Assembly: GCA_910587785.1 (NCBI GenBank)
Contig: CAJUOA010000060.1
Span: forward strand, 1-20,655
Direction: 5' to 3'
Origin: an uncultured Oscillospiraceae bacterium
GTDB taxonomy: Bacteria; Bacillota; Clostridia; Oscillospirales; Oscillospiraceae
DNA: 20,655 nucleotides
Shown: piece after piece, positions 14,170 to 20,655 of the stretch
Layout of the letters: each line of letters opens with the position of its first letter
Position numbering within the stretch: the stretch's first letter is position 1
Position numbers and translations under genes: made by a program
The notes under the pieces: generated by a model
What the model saw: only the letters and a program-made list of their open reading frames with translations
Database searches by the model: none
Told to the model about the DNA's origin: nothing

Positions 14170-14961
14170 TTGATCATCAACATTTACAAAGACCCCATGC
14201 AGACGGGCTATCTGTTCGACACCCCGATACTGTACAGCCCCCTGCCCATCCCACGGGAGGACGTGCCCCAGGGGTGGCACTGCTGCGACCTGTGCGGCAC
14301 ATCCAAAGTCCCGGACGTGCCCTACAAACTGGTAGACCAGGCGGAGAAGAATTACGCGGGCTCCATCCTCTCCAACCAGCCGCTGAAAAACGACAAGGCC
14401 CAGTCCAGACTGCTCAAGGATGCGTTCTGGCTGAGCGGCGAGTTTGCCACTCTCGACGAGTTCTGCGCGGAGGAAAACGTTCCCCTACCCCAGACGCCCA
14501 TCCGGCATTTGATGCGCCCTGCTTCTCCTGAAGAAGCGGGGCTTTTCTACGCCCTGTCGCCGGAACAGAATGAAGAGCAGGGCGCCATCGGCCATGTCAG
14601 GATCGACTTCGGGAGCAGTGGAGAGGAGTTCTGGCACACCTGGTGGCCGAGAGGCCCGGAGGAGCTGAACACGCCGGAATTCAGGGCAGAGCTGGGCAAA
14701 GTGGTCAACGACCTCCGCAAGGGTGTGCTGAAGGACCTGTCGTCCATGAAGCGTTACTGCTGGGGCAGTGACGGGGCCATTGAGGGCGGCACCTGCTGTC
14801 AGAACTACGGCTTCACGCTGGAATCGGAGCGGTATATCTACCGCCTGCGGTGCAACCCGATCCAGGGCGACTACCAGGCGTACCTTTCCTGCTTCGACCG
14901 CGAGGCCCAGAAGCTGACACACGATTTCACAATGGAGATGGGGGGAATGGGCTGTGGATGA
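14170..14961 (+). CDS. Element-associated protein of unknown function
   Basis: The frame runs from 14161 or 14170 to 14961 (about 264 residues, 'IINIYKDPMQTGYLFDTP...'). I chose the TTG at 14170 because AAGAAAGG at 14153-14160 abuts the ATG at 14161, which is too close, but is 9 bases from the TTG. Sequence blocks such as 'GWHCCDLCGTSKVPD' (a CxxC-like pair), 'IGHVRIDFGSSGEEFWHTWW' and 'CWGSDGAIEGGTCCQNYGF' look conserved. I recall very similar proteins in gut Clostridia mobile elements but cannot give a reliable domain name. The stop overlaps the next gene's GTG start by 8 bases. No catalytic function can be assigned. Confidence 0.75.
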   Translation: MIINIYKDPMQTGYLFDTPILYSPLPIPREDVPQGWHCCDLCGTSKVPDVPYKLVDQAEKNYAGSILSNQPLKNDKAQSRLLKDAFWLSGEFATLDEFCAEENVPLPQTPIRHLMRPASPEEAGLFYALSPEQNEEQGAIGHVRIDFGSSGEEFWHTWWPRGPEELNTPEFRAELGKVVNDLRKGVLKDLSSMKRYCWGSDGAIEGGTCCQNYGFTLESERYIYRLRCNPIQGDYQAYLSCFDREAQKLTHDFTMEMGGMGCG

Positions 14962-15682
14962 CCATCCCTATGTATATCCGTACTCCCGCTCGGAGGCCCG
15001 CCGCCTCGGGGAAGTGCAGAGGCACAAGGACAGCTTCCGCCTGAACGTCGAGTGTGCGCGGGCCATTGAGCAGGCCATCCGGGAGCACTTCAACGAGGCG
15101 GCCGAAAAGCTGGAGAACGACTGCGCCCAGCCGGTGCTGGACCAGTACGGCTTCACCCGTGTGAAGTTCGTCCTGGCCAATACGGTGAATGAGATGGGAC
15201 TGCCCCACCTACTCAGCGGCGACGTCCGAAGCTGGGCCGCACAGACCTTCGTTCCGCCGGACGGGAAGTATAACCGTTACTTTGCAGCGGACACCGCCGC
15301 CTCCCTGCTGGAGGCGTTCATCCGGCAGACGCAGGACGCCTACCAGGCGCTGGGCCTGTTCGGTCCGGAGCACTGCATCGGCAACGATTTGGACTATAAA
15401 GGCCGGGTGTTGGTCCTGAGCCCCGACACGCTCCGGGAGAGCTGTTGGGACGCCCGAAACCAGTTGTGGCTCGGTGAGGGCGGCTTCGGGTGTTCCCCCA
15501 CTTCTCTGGGCCGCGCGGTCTACGCGACGTGCTTGGGGGATGGGGAACAGACCCGTTGGGATCGGTCGGACTTCACCGGCGTTCTGGACGAGCAGTACCT
15601 GCCGGACTGGGCGCTGGAGAGGCTGGAAGAACTTCGCGCCCCCCGGCAGGAGCAGAGCGGGCCCACTATGGGCGGATTATAG
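14954..15682 (+). CDS. DUF3849 domain protein
   Basis: This 242-residue protein uses a GTG start (14954) inside the end of the upstream gene. The N-terminal part has the DUF3849 pattern ('YVYPYSRSEARRLGE', 'CARAIEQAIREHFNE', 'YGFTRVKFVLANTV'). The C-terminal part contains 'GRVLVLSPDTLRE', 'LWLGEGGFGCSPTSLGRA' and 'RSDFTGVLDEQYLPDWAL', which commonly accompanies it in element proteins. The function is unknown; members are almost always encoded on conjugative or integrative elements of Firmicutes. The ATG at 14958 is out of frame and so cannot be the start. The GGGGGG run at 14940-14945 provides a ribosome-binding site. Confidence 0.8.
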   Translation: MDDHPYVYPYSRSEARRLGEVQRHKDSFRLNVECARAIEQAIREHFNEAAEKLENDCAQPVLDQYGFTRVKFVLANTVNEMGLPHLLSGDVRSWAAQTFVPPDGKYNRYFAADTAASLLEAFIRQTQDAYQALGLFGPEHCIGNDLDYKGRVLVLSPDTLRESCWDARNQLWLGEGGFGCSPTSLGRAVYATCLGDGEQTRWDRSDFTGVLDEQYLPDWALERLEELRAPRQEQSGPTMGGL

Positions 15683-15697
15683 AAAGGAGGGCAGTAC

Positions 15698-16665
15698 ATG
15701 AACAACATACCACGCGAATGGCTGGACTTTCTGCGGGAACAGTACCCCCCAGGGAGCCGGATCGAGCTCCAGGAGATGAAGGACCCCTACAGCCCGGTGG
15801 AGCCGGGGACCACGGGGAATCTGCTTCACATTGACGATGTGGGGACCTTCCACGTCCGGTGGGACAACGGTCGGAGCCTCGGCCTGGTGCTGGGAGAGGA
15901 CCGCTTCTCCGTCCTGCCCAGACGCTCAAGCTGTTTATGCCCCTGACGGCGGACTATTTCGAGCCGGACGAATGGGGAGACATTTCAGATGAGGGATGGA
16001 CCCTGGATGGCCGGGAGCTTCTGGAACACAGGGACAGCATCCTCGCCTCCCTGTTGCAGGAGCGTATGCCGGAGGAGGCCGAGCGGGGCCTGATGCACTA
16101 CTACCGGGAAGACGATGGCATCAACCGCAAGGTCCTCTCCTATGTGTTCACGGTGGAGGAGCGCGCGGGACAGCTATGGGGCGTGGCGGAGTGCAGGGTG
16201 CAGGGTCAGCTGACGCCGGAGGAGCTGGATAAGCTCATGGAGACAGCAACTGGCCAAGCGAGTGACGGCTTTGGGGAGTCTTATGAACAGCGTCCTATCC
16301 GTATCGGAGACGGGGAGTTATATGTCCACCTCTGGAACAGCGACAGTTGGAGCATCATGACCGAGCAGGACCGCTTTGATCCTCATTTTTCTGAGCGCCT
16401 GCCGGATATGTGCTACTCCACCCTGCCCAGCGATGGGAGCCTCATCCTCCTCAAACGCGGCGAGAGCGGGTACTTCCAGACCGACTGGAACCAGAGTGAC
16501 CCGGCCCGGAACCGGCTTGTGGCGGACCACCTCAACCAGAAGCGGGGCATCTGCAAGGCCCAGTAGGAGGCCATGTCCGTCGGCAGCCTGTTCGGCTGGG
16601 ACAAGCCCGGCGCGGACCTAAAAGTCTATCTGCGCCAGCAGGAAGGGGGCATGACACTTGGGTAG
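15698..16665 (+). pseudogene. DUF4314 gene split by a frameshift and an amber codon
   Basis: The first 75 or so codons (start 15698, GAAAGGAGG upstream) encode a clear DUF4314 domain: 'REWLDFLREQYPPGSRIELQ', 'VEPGTTGNLLHIDDVGTFHV', 'RWDNGRSLGLVLGEDRFSVL'. At the C run 15917-15919 the coding continues one frame back as 'QTLKLFMPLTADYFEPDEWG', and runs to a TAG at 16564-16566. Beyond that TAG, 'EAMSVGSLFGWDKPGADLKV' stays open to 16665. In homologues I recall, all three parts form one protein. One missing C and one stop codon therefore break it. Alternatives are a sequencing error, or a separate second gene restarting at the ATG at 15937, which overlaps the first stop by 10 bases but lacks a ribosome-binding site. 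Confidence 0.65.
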
Positions 16666-17845
16666 TGTCTTCCAAGTCTACGCCTCCCAGGGGCGGGACA
16701 ATTATGTGGAGCTGGACCTCCCTGCCAGCGATTACCAGATGCTGGACATGATGGAGCGCCTGCGACTGGAGCCCGGCCAACTCCCCTACGTGGAGGTCCT
16801 GAAATTCCGTGAGGATCTCAACTACCTGGAGCGGTGCCTCCACGAACAACCGGACATCTACCAGCTCAACGCCTTAGCGAAGAAGCTCTCGGAGTTCACC
16901 TCCGTACAGGACATGGCGGCGTTCGAGGGACTGGTGGGAAAGGAAATCGGAAAGAGCGCCGCAACCATCGAACTCCCCCGGCTCATCGACTTTGCCCACA
17001 GCGCGGACTGCTGCGTCGTAACAGAGGACGCCGTGACAGACTTTCAACTGGGGAGATTCCTGGTGGAAAACGACTTTATTGAGGATGTCAGCGGTTTGCC
17101 GGACTCCATGCTGTCGCTGCTGGACTATGGCAAGATCGGCAGGGAACACCGAGCGGAAGGAAACGGCGTATACACAAGCCTCGGCTATGTGGAGCAGCAG
17201 TCGGAGGTGCACTGCGTCAGCAAAAATATGGACTTCCAGCCCCCAAAACCGGAGTATACCATTCTTCTAAACATGGCGGCGCTACCCCTCGCCAGGGGTG
17301 GTCAGAAGCCGGAGATGATTCAGCTCCAGCTCCCTGCTTCGGAGGAGCAGACACGGGAAGCTCTGGAAAAACTGGGAAAGCGGGATTGGAACGACGTTGC
17401 AGTCTCCATTCAAGACTGCGCCATCCCCAGTCTGAACCACAAGATCTATTTCGACGGGGAAACGCCGCAGATCCTGGAGCTGTCCAGACGTCTCGCGGAG
17501 TTGGATGCGCAGGGGCAGTTGTCCAAGTACAAAGCCATTCTCGCGGCAAATGACTGTCAGGATTTGTCGAAGATGCTCTCTTTGGCCGCTGAAGTAGGCG
17601 AATATCTCTTCGAGCCCCAGATGAGCAGCCCGGAGGATGTGGCAAAGAGTGAGCTGAACGTGATCCTCTGCGAGAGAGACGCGGAGACGCTCCTGCCCCA
17701 CATCGACCTCCAAAGTTATGGCCGCGCTCTGCTGGAGCGGGATCAGGCCATGGTTACCAGTTATGGCCTGGTTGAGCGGGATACCACGCAACAAATCTTG
17801 GAGGAAAACCAAGTGCCTAGTCGGGGCGGAATGGAGATGATGTGA
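16658..17845 (+). CDS. ArdA-like antirestriction protein, two ArdA-type repeats
   Basis: This 395-residue acidic protein probably starts at a TTG (16658), 8 bases after GGAAGGGGG (16641-16649); the start overlaps the end of the broken upstream gene. Two similar halves can be seen. The first has 'YVEVLKFREDLNYLERCL', 'IYQLNALAKKLSEF', 'LIDFAHSADCCVVTED' and 'LDYGKIGREHRAEGNGVYTSLGYVE'. The second has 'DVAVSIQDCAIPSLN', 'ILELSRRLAELDAQG', 'LSLAAEVGEYLFEP' and 'HIDLQSYGRALLERDQAMVTSYGLVE'. The 'YG+...G.(Y/V)TSYGYV' endings match the ArdA C-terminus. The presumed role is inhibition of type I restriction by DNA mimicry. It is coupled to the next gene. Confidence 0.72.
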   Translation: MGSVFQVYASQGRDNYVELDLPASDYQMLDMMERLRLEPGQLPYVEVLKFREDLNYLERCLHEQPDIYQLNALAKKLSEFTSVQDMAAFEGLVGKEIGKSAATIELPRLIDFAHSADCCVVTEDAVTDFQLGRFLVENDFIEDVSGLPDSMLSLLDYGKIGREHRAEGNGVYTSLGYVEQQSEVHCVSKNMDFQPPKPEYTILLNMAALPLARGGQKPEMIQLQLPASEEQTREALEKLGKRDWNDVAVSIQDCAIPSLNHKIYFDGETPQILELSRRLAELDAQGQLSKYKAILAANDCQDLSKMLSLAAEVGEYLFEPQMSSPEDVAKSELNVILCERDAETLLPHIDLQSYGRALLERDQAMVTSYGLVERDTTQQILEENQVPSRGGMEMM

Positions 17846-18858
17846 TGCTTCACGATCACGACGAGATGCTCCTGCACCTGCCGGGGACGGCGGCGGAGCG
17901 GGAGTGGCTGGAAGGGCATCTGAAGGTATTGAGCGTCAAAGAGCGCATCGCCCTCACCGCGGCTATGGCCCGTGAACCGCCCCAGGATATGGCCGGAGCG
18001 GTGAACTGCCTGCTCTCGCTGGAGTGGTACGAGGTGCGCGGCCATGCGGACAGCTACGAAGTCCTGGGGGGATTCTTCTGCAGTGAACAGTTCATCCCTA
18101 TGGAGCAACGGCCCTTCTTTGACAAGGCCGCGCTGGGCCGGCTCTACGAGGAGCATCACCCAGGACTGTTTGTTGGAAACTGCTATGTGGAGTTTCCAGA
18201 AAAACAGCCTACCCTGCGCTATGACGGTTTGGAACTGCCGGACATAGAATCCGAGGGGTGGAGCGTCCGGCTGAAACTTGCGTCGGAAGCCATGCCGGAG
18301 GGCGTATGGATACGGCTCCCGGACTACGACGCGGCATTTAGCGACAACCCCGGAGAGATCGAGCTTGCGCTGGATGAGCTGGGGGTCAAACGGTTCCCGG
18401 AATGCACGCTCCTGGACGCACGGTGCGTCCTGCCCTGTGTCCAGGATCTCGCCGGGCAATATGCCAAGCTCAGTGATCTGATCGACGATGGGCAGGAGCT
18501 GGGATTCCTGCTGGATGAGCTGTGGCAGGACGATCCGAATTTCCTCGAGCGGTTTGGCATCGTACTGGAGTTTGAGCACTGCCGCCGCCTGAATGATGCG
18601 GTGTGCATTGGCCGCGACCTGGACAGCTACGATCTTGTCAGCGTGGATACGTTTATTGACCAGGTCACCCAGAAATTGGATGAACGGCAGTGGGCGAACT
18701 GCGGCGATGCAGTGAAGAACTGCTTCAACTATACCGCCTACGCTACCGCAGTGGCGGAGCGGCAGGGCTATCAGCTGACGGACGATGGGTGCCACTTCAT
18801 CCGAAAGCGGGATTCTCCCGAGTTGGAACAGCAACCGCCCGGTATGACAATGCAGTAA
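17845..18858 (+). CDS. ArdA-like antirestriction family protein
   Basis: This 337-residue protein most likely starts at the ATG at 17845, whose A is the last base of the upstream TGA (TGATG coupling). GGAG lies at 17833-17836; a GTG at 17842 is a possible alternative. Its N-terminal half ('MLLHLPGTAAEREWLEGHLK', 'MAGAVNCLLSLEWYEVRG', 'ALGRLYEEHHPGLFVGNCYVEF') and C-terminal half ('VWIRLPDYDAAFSDNPGE', 'LDARCVLPCVQDLAGQYAKL', 'NFLERFGIVLEFEHC', 'FNYTAYATAVAERQGYQLTDDGCHF') both follow the ArdA-like repeat layout, the second more clearly. It is rich in Asp and Glu. A strong terminator follows, closing this series. Function by family only. Confidence 0.7.
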   Translation: MLHDHDEMLLHLPGTAAEREWLEGHLKVLSVKERIALTAAMAREPPQDMAGAVNCLLSLEWYEVRGHADSYEVLGGFFCSEQFIPMEQRPFFDKAALGRLYEEHHPGLFVGNCYVEFPEKQPTLRYDGLELPDIESEGWSVRLKLASEAMPEGVWIRLPDYDAAFSDNPGEIELALDELGVKRFPECTLLDARCVLPCVQDLAGQYAKLSDLIDDGQELGFLLDELWQDDPNFLERFGIVLEFEHCRRLNDAVCIGRDLDSYDLVSVDTFIDQVTQKLDERQWANCGDAVKNCFNYTAYATAVAERQGYQLTDDGCHFIRKRDSPELEQQPPGMTMQ

Positions 18859-18863
18859 TATGT

Positions 18864-18907
18864 AGAGGGGCCGTTTCTCCGAAGGGACAAACGGTCCCTC
18901 TTTTGCG
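18864..18907 (+). terminator. Intrinsic terminator after the ArdA-like series
   Basis: AGAGGGGCCGTTT (18864-18876) pairs with AAACGGTCCCTCT (18889-18901) with one G-U pair. TTTTGCGCCC and then TTTTTT follow. Confidence 0.85.
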
Positions 18908-18945
18908 CCCTTTTTTGGAGAAATAGTCCCGGAAAGGAGAAGGAA

Positions 18946-19260
18946 ATGTCCAGCGAACAGTTGAAAAACCACCTGAAAAGGAACTGTCTGGGGCGGAAAA
19001 ACGCCGTCAAGAGCCCGGAGCTGGAGCAGACCCTGCGCGTCAGCGGCAACGAGCTCCGGCGCCAGGTCAACTATCTGCGCCGGAAAAAAGTCCCCATTTG
19101 CAGCGGCCCGGAGGGCTATTTCTACGCCGGGAACGCCGGCGAGATCTACGCCACCATCCACTCCCTGGAGGTCATGGCGCGGGGGCTGGAGCACGCCGTC
19201 GAGGGCCTGGAGGCGGCGCTGGAGAGCTTCGGTGAGCGCCCCGGAGGTGATGCCCCCTGA
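18946..19260 (+). CDS. Small winged-helix-like DNA-binding protein
   Basis: This 104-residue protein starts MSSEQLKNHLKRNCLGRKNA. A helix-turn-helix with wing is suggested by 'KSPELEQTLRVSGNELRRQV', the basic 'NYLRRKKVPICSGPEGYFYAG' region split by a turn, and a C-terminal amphipathic helix ('MARGLEHAVEGLEAALESF') that could dimerise. This pattern is common in small proteins encoded just before element methylases. GGAAAGGAGAAGG precedes the ATG. Its stop codon overlaps the probable CTG start of the methylase, so the pair is coupled and this protein may regulate it. Confidence 0.7.
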   Translation: MSSEQLKNHLKRNCLGRKNAVKSPELEQTLRVSGNELRRQVNYLRRKKVPICSGPEGYFYAGNAGEIYATIHSLEVMARGLEHAVEGLEAALESFGERPGGDAP

Positions 19261-20072
19261 ACAGCTTCATGAGCTGGATCGGCGGCAAACGGGCTCTGCG
19301 GGAGGCGGTGGTCCAGCGTTTTCCTCTGGACTACGAGCGCTACATTGAGGTCTTTGGCGGCGGGGGCTGGGTCCTCTTCCACAAGCCGCCCTGGGGCGAC
19401 TTCGAGGTCTACAACGACTTCAACGGCCTGTTGTCGAACCTGTTCCGGATCGTCCGGGACAAGCCGGACCTGCTCATCACCGCCCTGCGTTATGTCCTCA
19501 ATTCCCGCGCGGATTTTGAGTATGTGCGGCTTGCCCTGCGGCAGAAGCATACCACCGATGTCCAGCGGGCGGCCTGGTTCTACCAGATCATCCGGCAGAG
19601 CTACGCCTCCGGCCTCACCAGCTTTGCCAGCCAGCCCCATGATATGTGGGATGATTTTCCCATCATCCGGCAGGCCAGCCGGAGACTGAAGGACGTGGTG
19701 GTAGAAAATCAGGACTTCGAGAAGCTGATCAAGCATTACGACCGGGAAACGGCGTTCTTCTACTGCGACCCGCCTTACCACGCTACCGAGGGCTACTACA
19801 AAAATGTGGGAGAGGACGGATTCAGGAAGAAGGACCATTACCGCCTGCGGGACGCCCTGCTGGGGATCGAGGGGAAGTTCCTCCTGTCCTACAACGATGA
19901 CCCCTTTGTCCGCAGTTTGTATGACTATCCCGGCATCACGCTCCAGGAGGTCACCCGCCTCAATTCGATCAAGCTACGGTATGAGAACGGTGCGCAGTTC
20001 CCGGAACTGCTCATCGCCAACTACGACATGGACGAGCGGAGGAGGGCTACATCGCAGATCACACTATTTTAG
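19257..20072 (+). CDS. dam: D12-class DNA adenine methylase (Dam-like)
   Basis: This protein of about 271 residues is an N6-adenine methyltransferase of the D12/Dam class. It has the motif X-like 'SWIGGKRALREAV', the SAM-binding motif I 'IEVFGGGGWVLF', and the catalytic DPPY at 171-174 (167-170 counted from the ATG). It would methylate adenine in a short target, protecting element DNA or altering expression; the target is unknown. The first ATG (19269) is 18 bases from GGAGGTGA (19243-19250). A CTG at 19257, giving an N-terminus like MNSFMSWIGGKR, is only 6 bases from it and overlaps the upstream stop, so I prefer CTG. No cognate restriction endonuclease is adjacent. Confidence 0.9.
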   Translation: MNSFMSWIGGKRALREAVVQRFPLDYERYIEVFGGGGWVLFHKPPWGDFEVYNDFNGLLSNLFRIVRDKPDLLITALRYVLNSRADFEYVRLALRQKHTTDVQRAAWFYQIIRQSYASGLTSFASQPHDMWDDFPIIRQASRRLKDVVVENQDFEKLIKHYDRETAFFYCDPPYHATEGYYKNVGEDGFRKKDHYRLRDALLGIEGKFLLSYNDDPFVRSLYDYPGITLQEVTRLNSIKLRYENGAQFPELLIANYDMDERRRATSQITLF

Positions 20073-20093
20073 CAGAAAGGAAGCAAGATTTCA

Positions 20094-20591
20094 ATGAAAT
20101 TTGTGAAAGGCACGACAAAAAAGAAGCTGGTCATCCCCAACGCAGTGATGGAGCTGAGCGGCTTCGAGAGGGGCGAGATGGTGGAGCTCCACGCCCTGAC
20201 GGATACCGTGGTGGTCCTGAAAAAGCGGATGACCGCTATGGAGATGGTGAACGCCATCGACGCCCTCCAGCGGCTGACGGTGGACCTGTTCGGGGAATTG
20301 GCGAAGACCTGCGGTGCCTGCGAGGACTGCGGCGGAGGAGAATGCCCCGCGTGGGCCCGCGCCGCCATAGAGGTGCCGGAGGAGGTCCGGCAGGAGGCGG
20401 GCATCCCCGCTGGAGTCAAGCTCCAGGCTTGGCCGGGGGAGACGGAGGGCACGGTGACGGTGGCCCAGGCGGACTACCGCTTCGACCTCACCGACGTGCC
20501 GGAGTGGGTGCGCTCCACCCTAGAAGCCCTGGGGGCCTGCCTGGGGAACTTGGAGGAGCTGCTCATGTCAGAGGAGGCCGTTTCTGGCTAA
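20094..20591 (+). CDS. AbrB/SpoVT-like protein with a cysteine cluster
   Basis: This 165-residue protein opens with a swapped-hairpin AbrB-like segment ('KKKLVIPNAVMELSGFERGE', 'VELHALTDTVVVLKKRMT'). A helix and a cysteine cluster ('CGACEDCGGGEC', about residues 73-84) follow. A second AbrB-like half then appears ('IEVPEEVRQEAGIPAGVKL', 'TVTVAQADYRFDLTDVPEWV'), and the protein ends in an acidic helix. The duplicated half-domains around a Cys-rich linker suggest an intramolecular dimer with a bound metal; this is inference. AbrB-like proteins are transcription regulators or antitoxins. AGAAAGGAAG (20073-20082) precedes the ATG at 20094. It lies 21 bases after the methylase and is probably in the same operon. 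Confidence 0.7.
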   Translation: MKFVKGTTKKKLVIPNAVMELSGFERGEMVELHALTDTVVVLKKRMTAMEMVNAIDALQRLTVDLFGELAKTCGACEDCGGGECPAWARAAIEVPEEVRQEAGIPAGVKLQAWPGETEGTVTVAQADYRFDLTDVPEWVRSTLEALGACLGNLEELLMSEEAVSG

Positions 20592-20655
20592 TTTCTTACA
20601 AAAAATACAAGCCTGCGAATAAAAAGTCAAGCCCCAAAATGGAGTTGATGGCAGA

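Noticed and set aside
16564..16566. Genome-wide TAG recoding
   Set aside because: Other genes in the window use TAG as a normal stop (for example int-side gene ends and 7898-7900), so an isolated nonsense change is more likely.
15937..16566. A separate intact gene starting at the ATG at 15937
   Set aside because: No ribosome-binding site precedes it, and family-like sequence continues upstream across the frame change and downstream past the stop. Kept only as an alternative under the pseudogene entry.
17761..19194. A 477-codon open frame on the minus strand
   Set aside because: It lies opposite three boundaries of well-supported plus-strand genes, crosses a terminator, has no family-like sequence, and is the usual antisense shadow in GC-rich coding DNA.
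20592..20655. Start of another gene at the right edge (ATGGAGTTGATGGCAGA)
   Set aside because: Only a few codons remain and there is no clear ribosome-binding site, so it cannot be supported.

Overview
The window looks like part of an integrative mobile element (integrative and conjugative or mobilizable type) from a gut-type, fairly GC-rich Clostridia bacterium, probably Oscillospiraceae-like. The evidence is the gene content: an excisionase and tyrosine integrase pair, several ArdA-like antirestriction genes, DUF3849 and DUF4314 proteins, a D12-class adenine methylase and an element-borne DinB polymerase. The taxonomic placement is inference. Bases 1-34 are not biological: they match the Illumina TruSeq adapter, so the left edge is an untrimmed read or contig end.

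Layout, left to right. (1) 35-2696 is the recombination end of an element: the 3' end of a small sigma-70-like/HTH gene, about 500 nt that appears to be a structured RNA ending in an intrinsic terminator, an orphan MazF/PemK ribonuclease, an excisionase, and a tyrosine integrase overlapping it. (2) 2697-3332 holds a convergent Uma2-family gene. It is flanked on the far side by a degraded second copy of the integrase 3' end. (3) 3428-3726 is an attachment region. A 45-nt 3' fragment of an initiator tRNA-Met gene (minus strand) carries a terminator hairpin and is flanked on BOTH sides by the same direct repeat (ATAAGCATCAG), as expected of integrase arm sites. Phased 9-bp repeats follow. Both arms next to one core is an attP-like layout, so the window probably crosses the joined ends of a circular or tandem element.

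(4) 3727-8286 is an accessory block, AT-rich from about 4240 to 7900: a small hypothetical gene behind a repeated hairpin leader, a DUF1016/YhcG nuclease with its own promoter, an integrase fossil, then a two-gene unit (a DUF5986-like protein plus an XRE-ImmA/IrrE metallopeptidase). That unit has a fully consensus promoter and ends against a 5'-truncated Rpn/PD-(D/E)XK transposase gene. It is the best candidate defence or toxin-antitoxin module here. (5) 8297-10081 carries metabolic or detoxification cargo (alpha/beta hydrolase, SDR oxidoreductase).

(6) 10142-11389 is a minus-strand Y-family polymerase. (7) 11466-20591 is a co-directional series of element genes: two unrecognised proteins (one Cys-rich), three large ArdA-like proteins, a DUF3849 protein, a broken DUF4314 gene, a small winged-helix-like protein, an adenine methylase that probably uses a CTG start, and an AbrB-like protein with a cysteine cluster. 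Several are translationally coupled. Taken together these genes suggest evasion of restriction (ArdA, methylase), mutagenic repair (DinB), and persistence or defence (MazF, ImmA/IrrE pair, nucleases) around a mobile backbone. No conjugation, relaxase or replication genes are inside the window.
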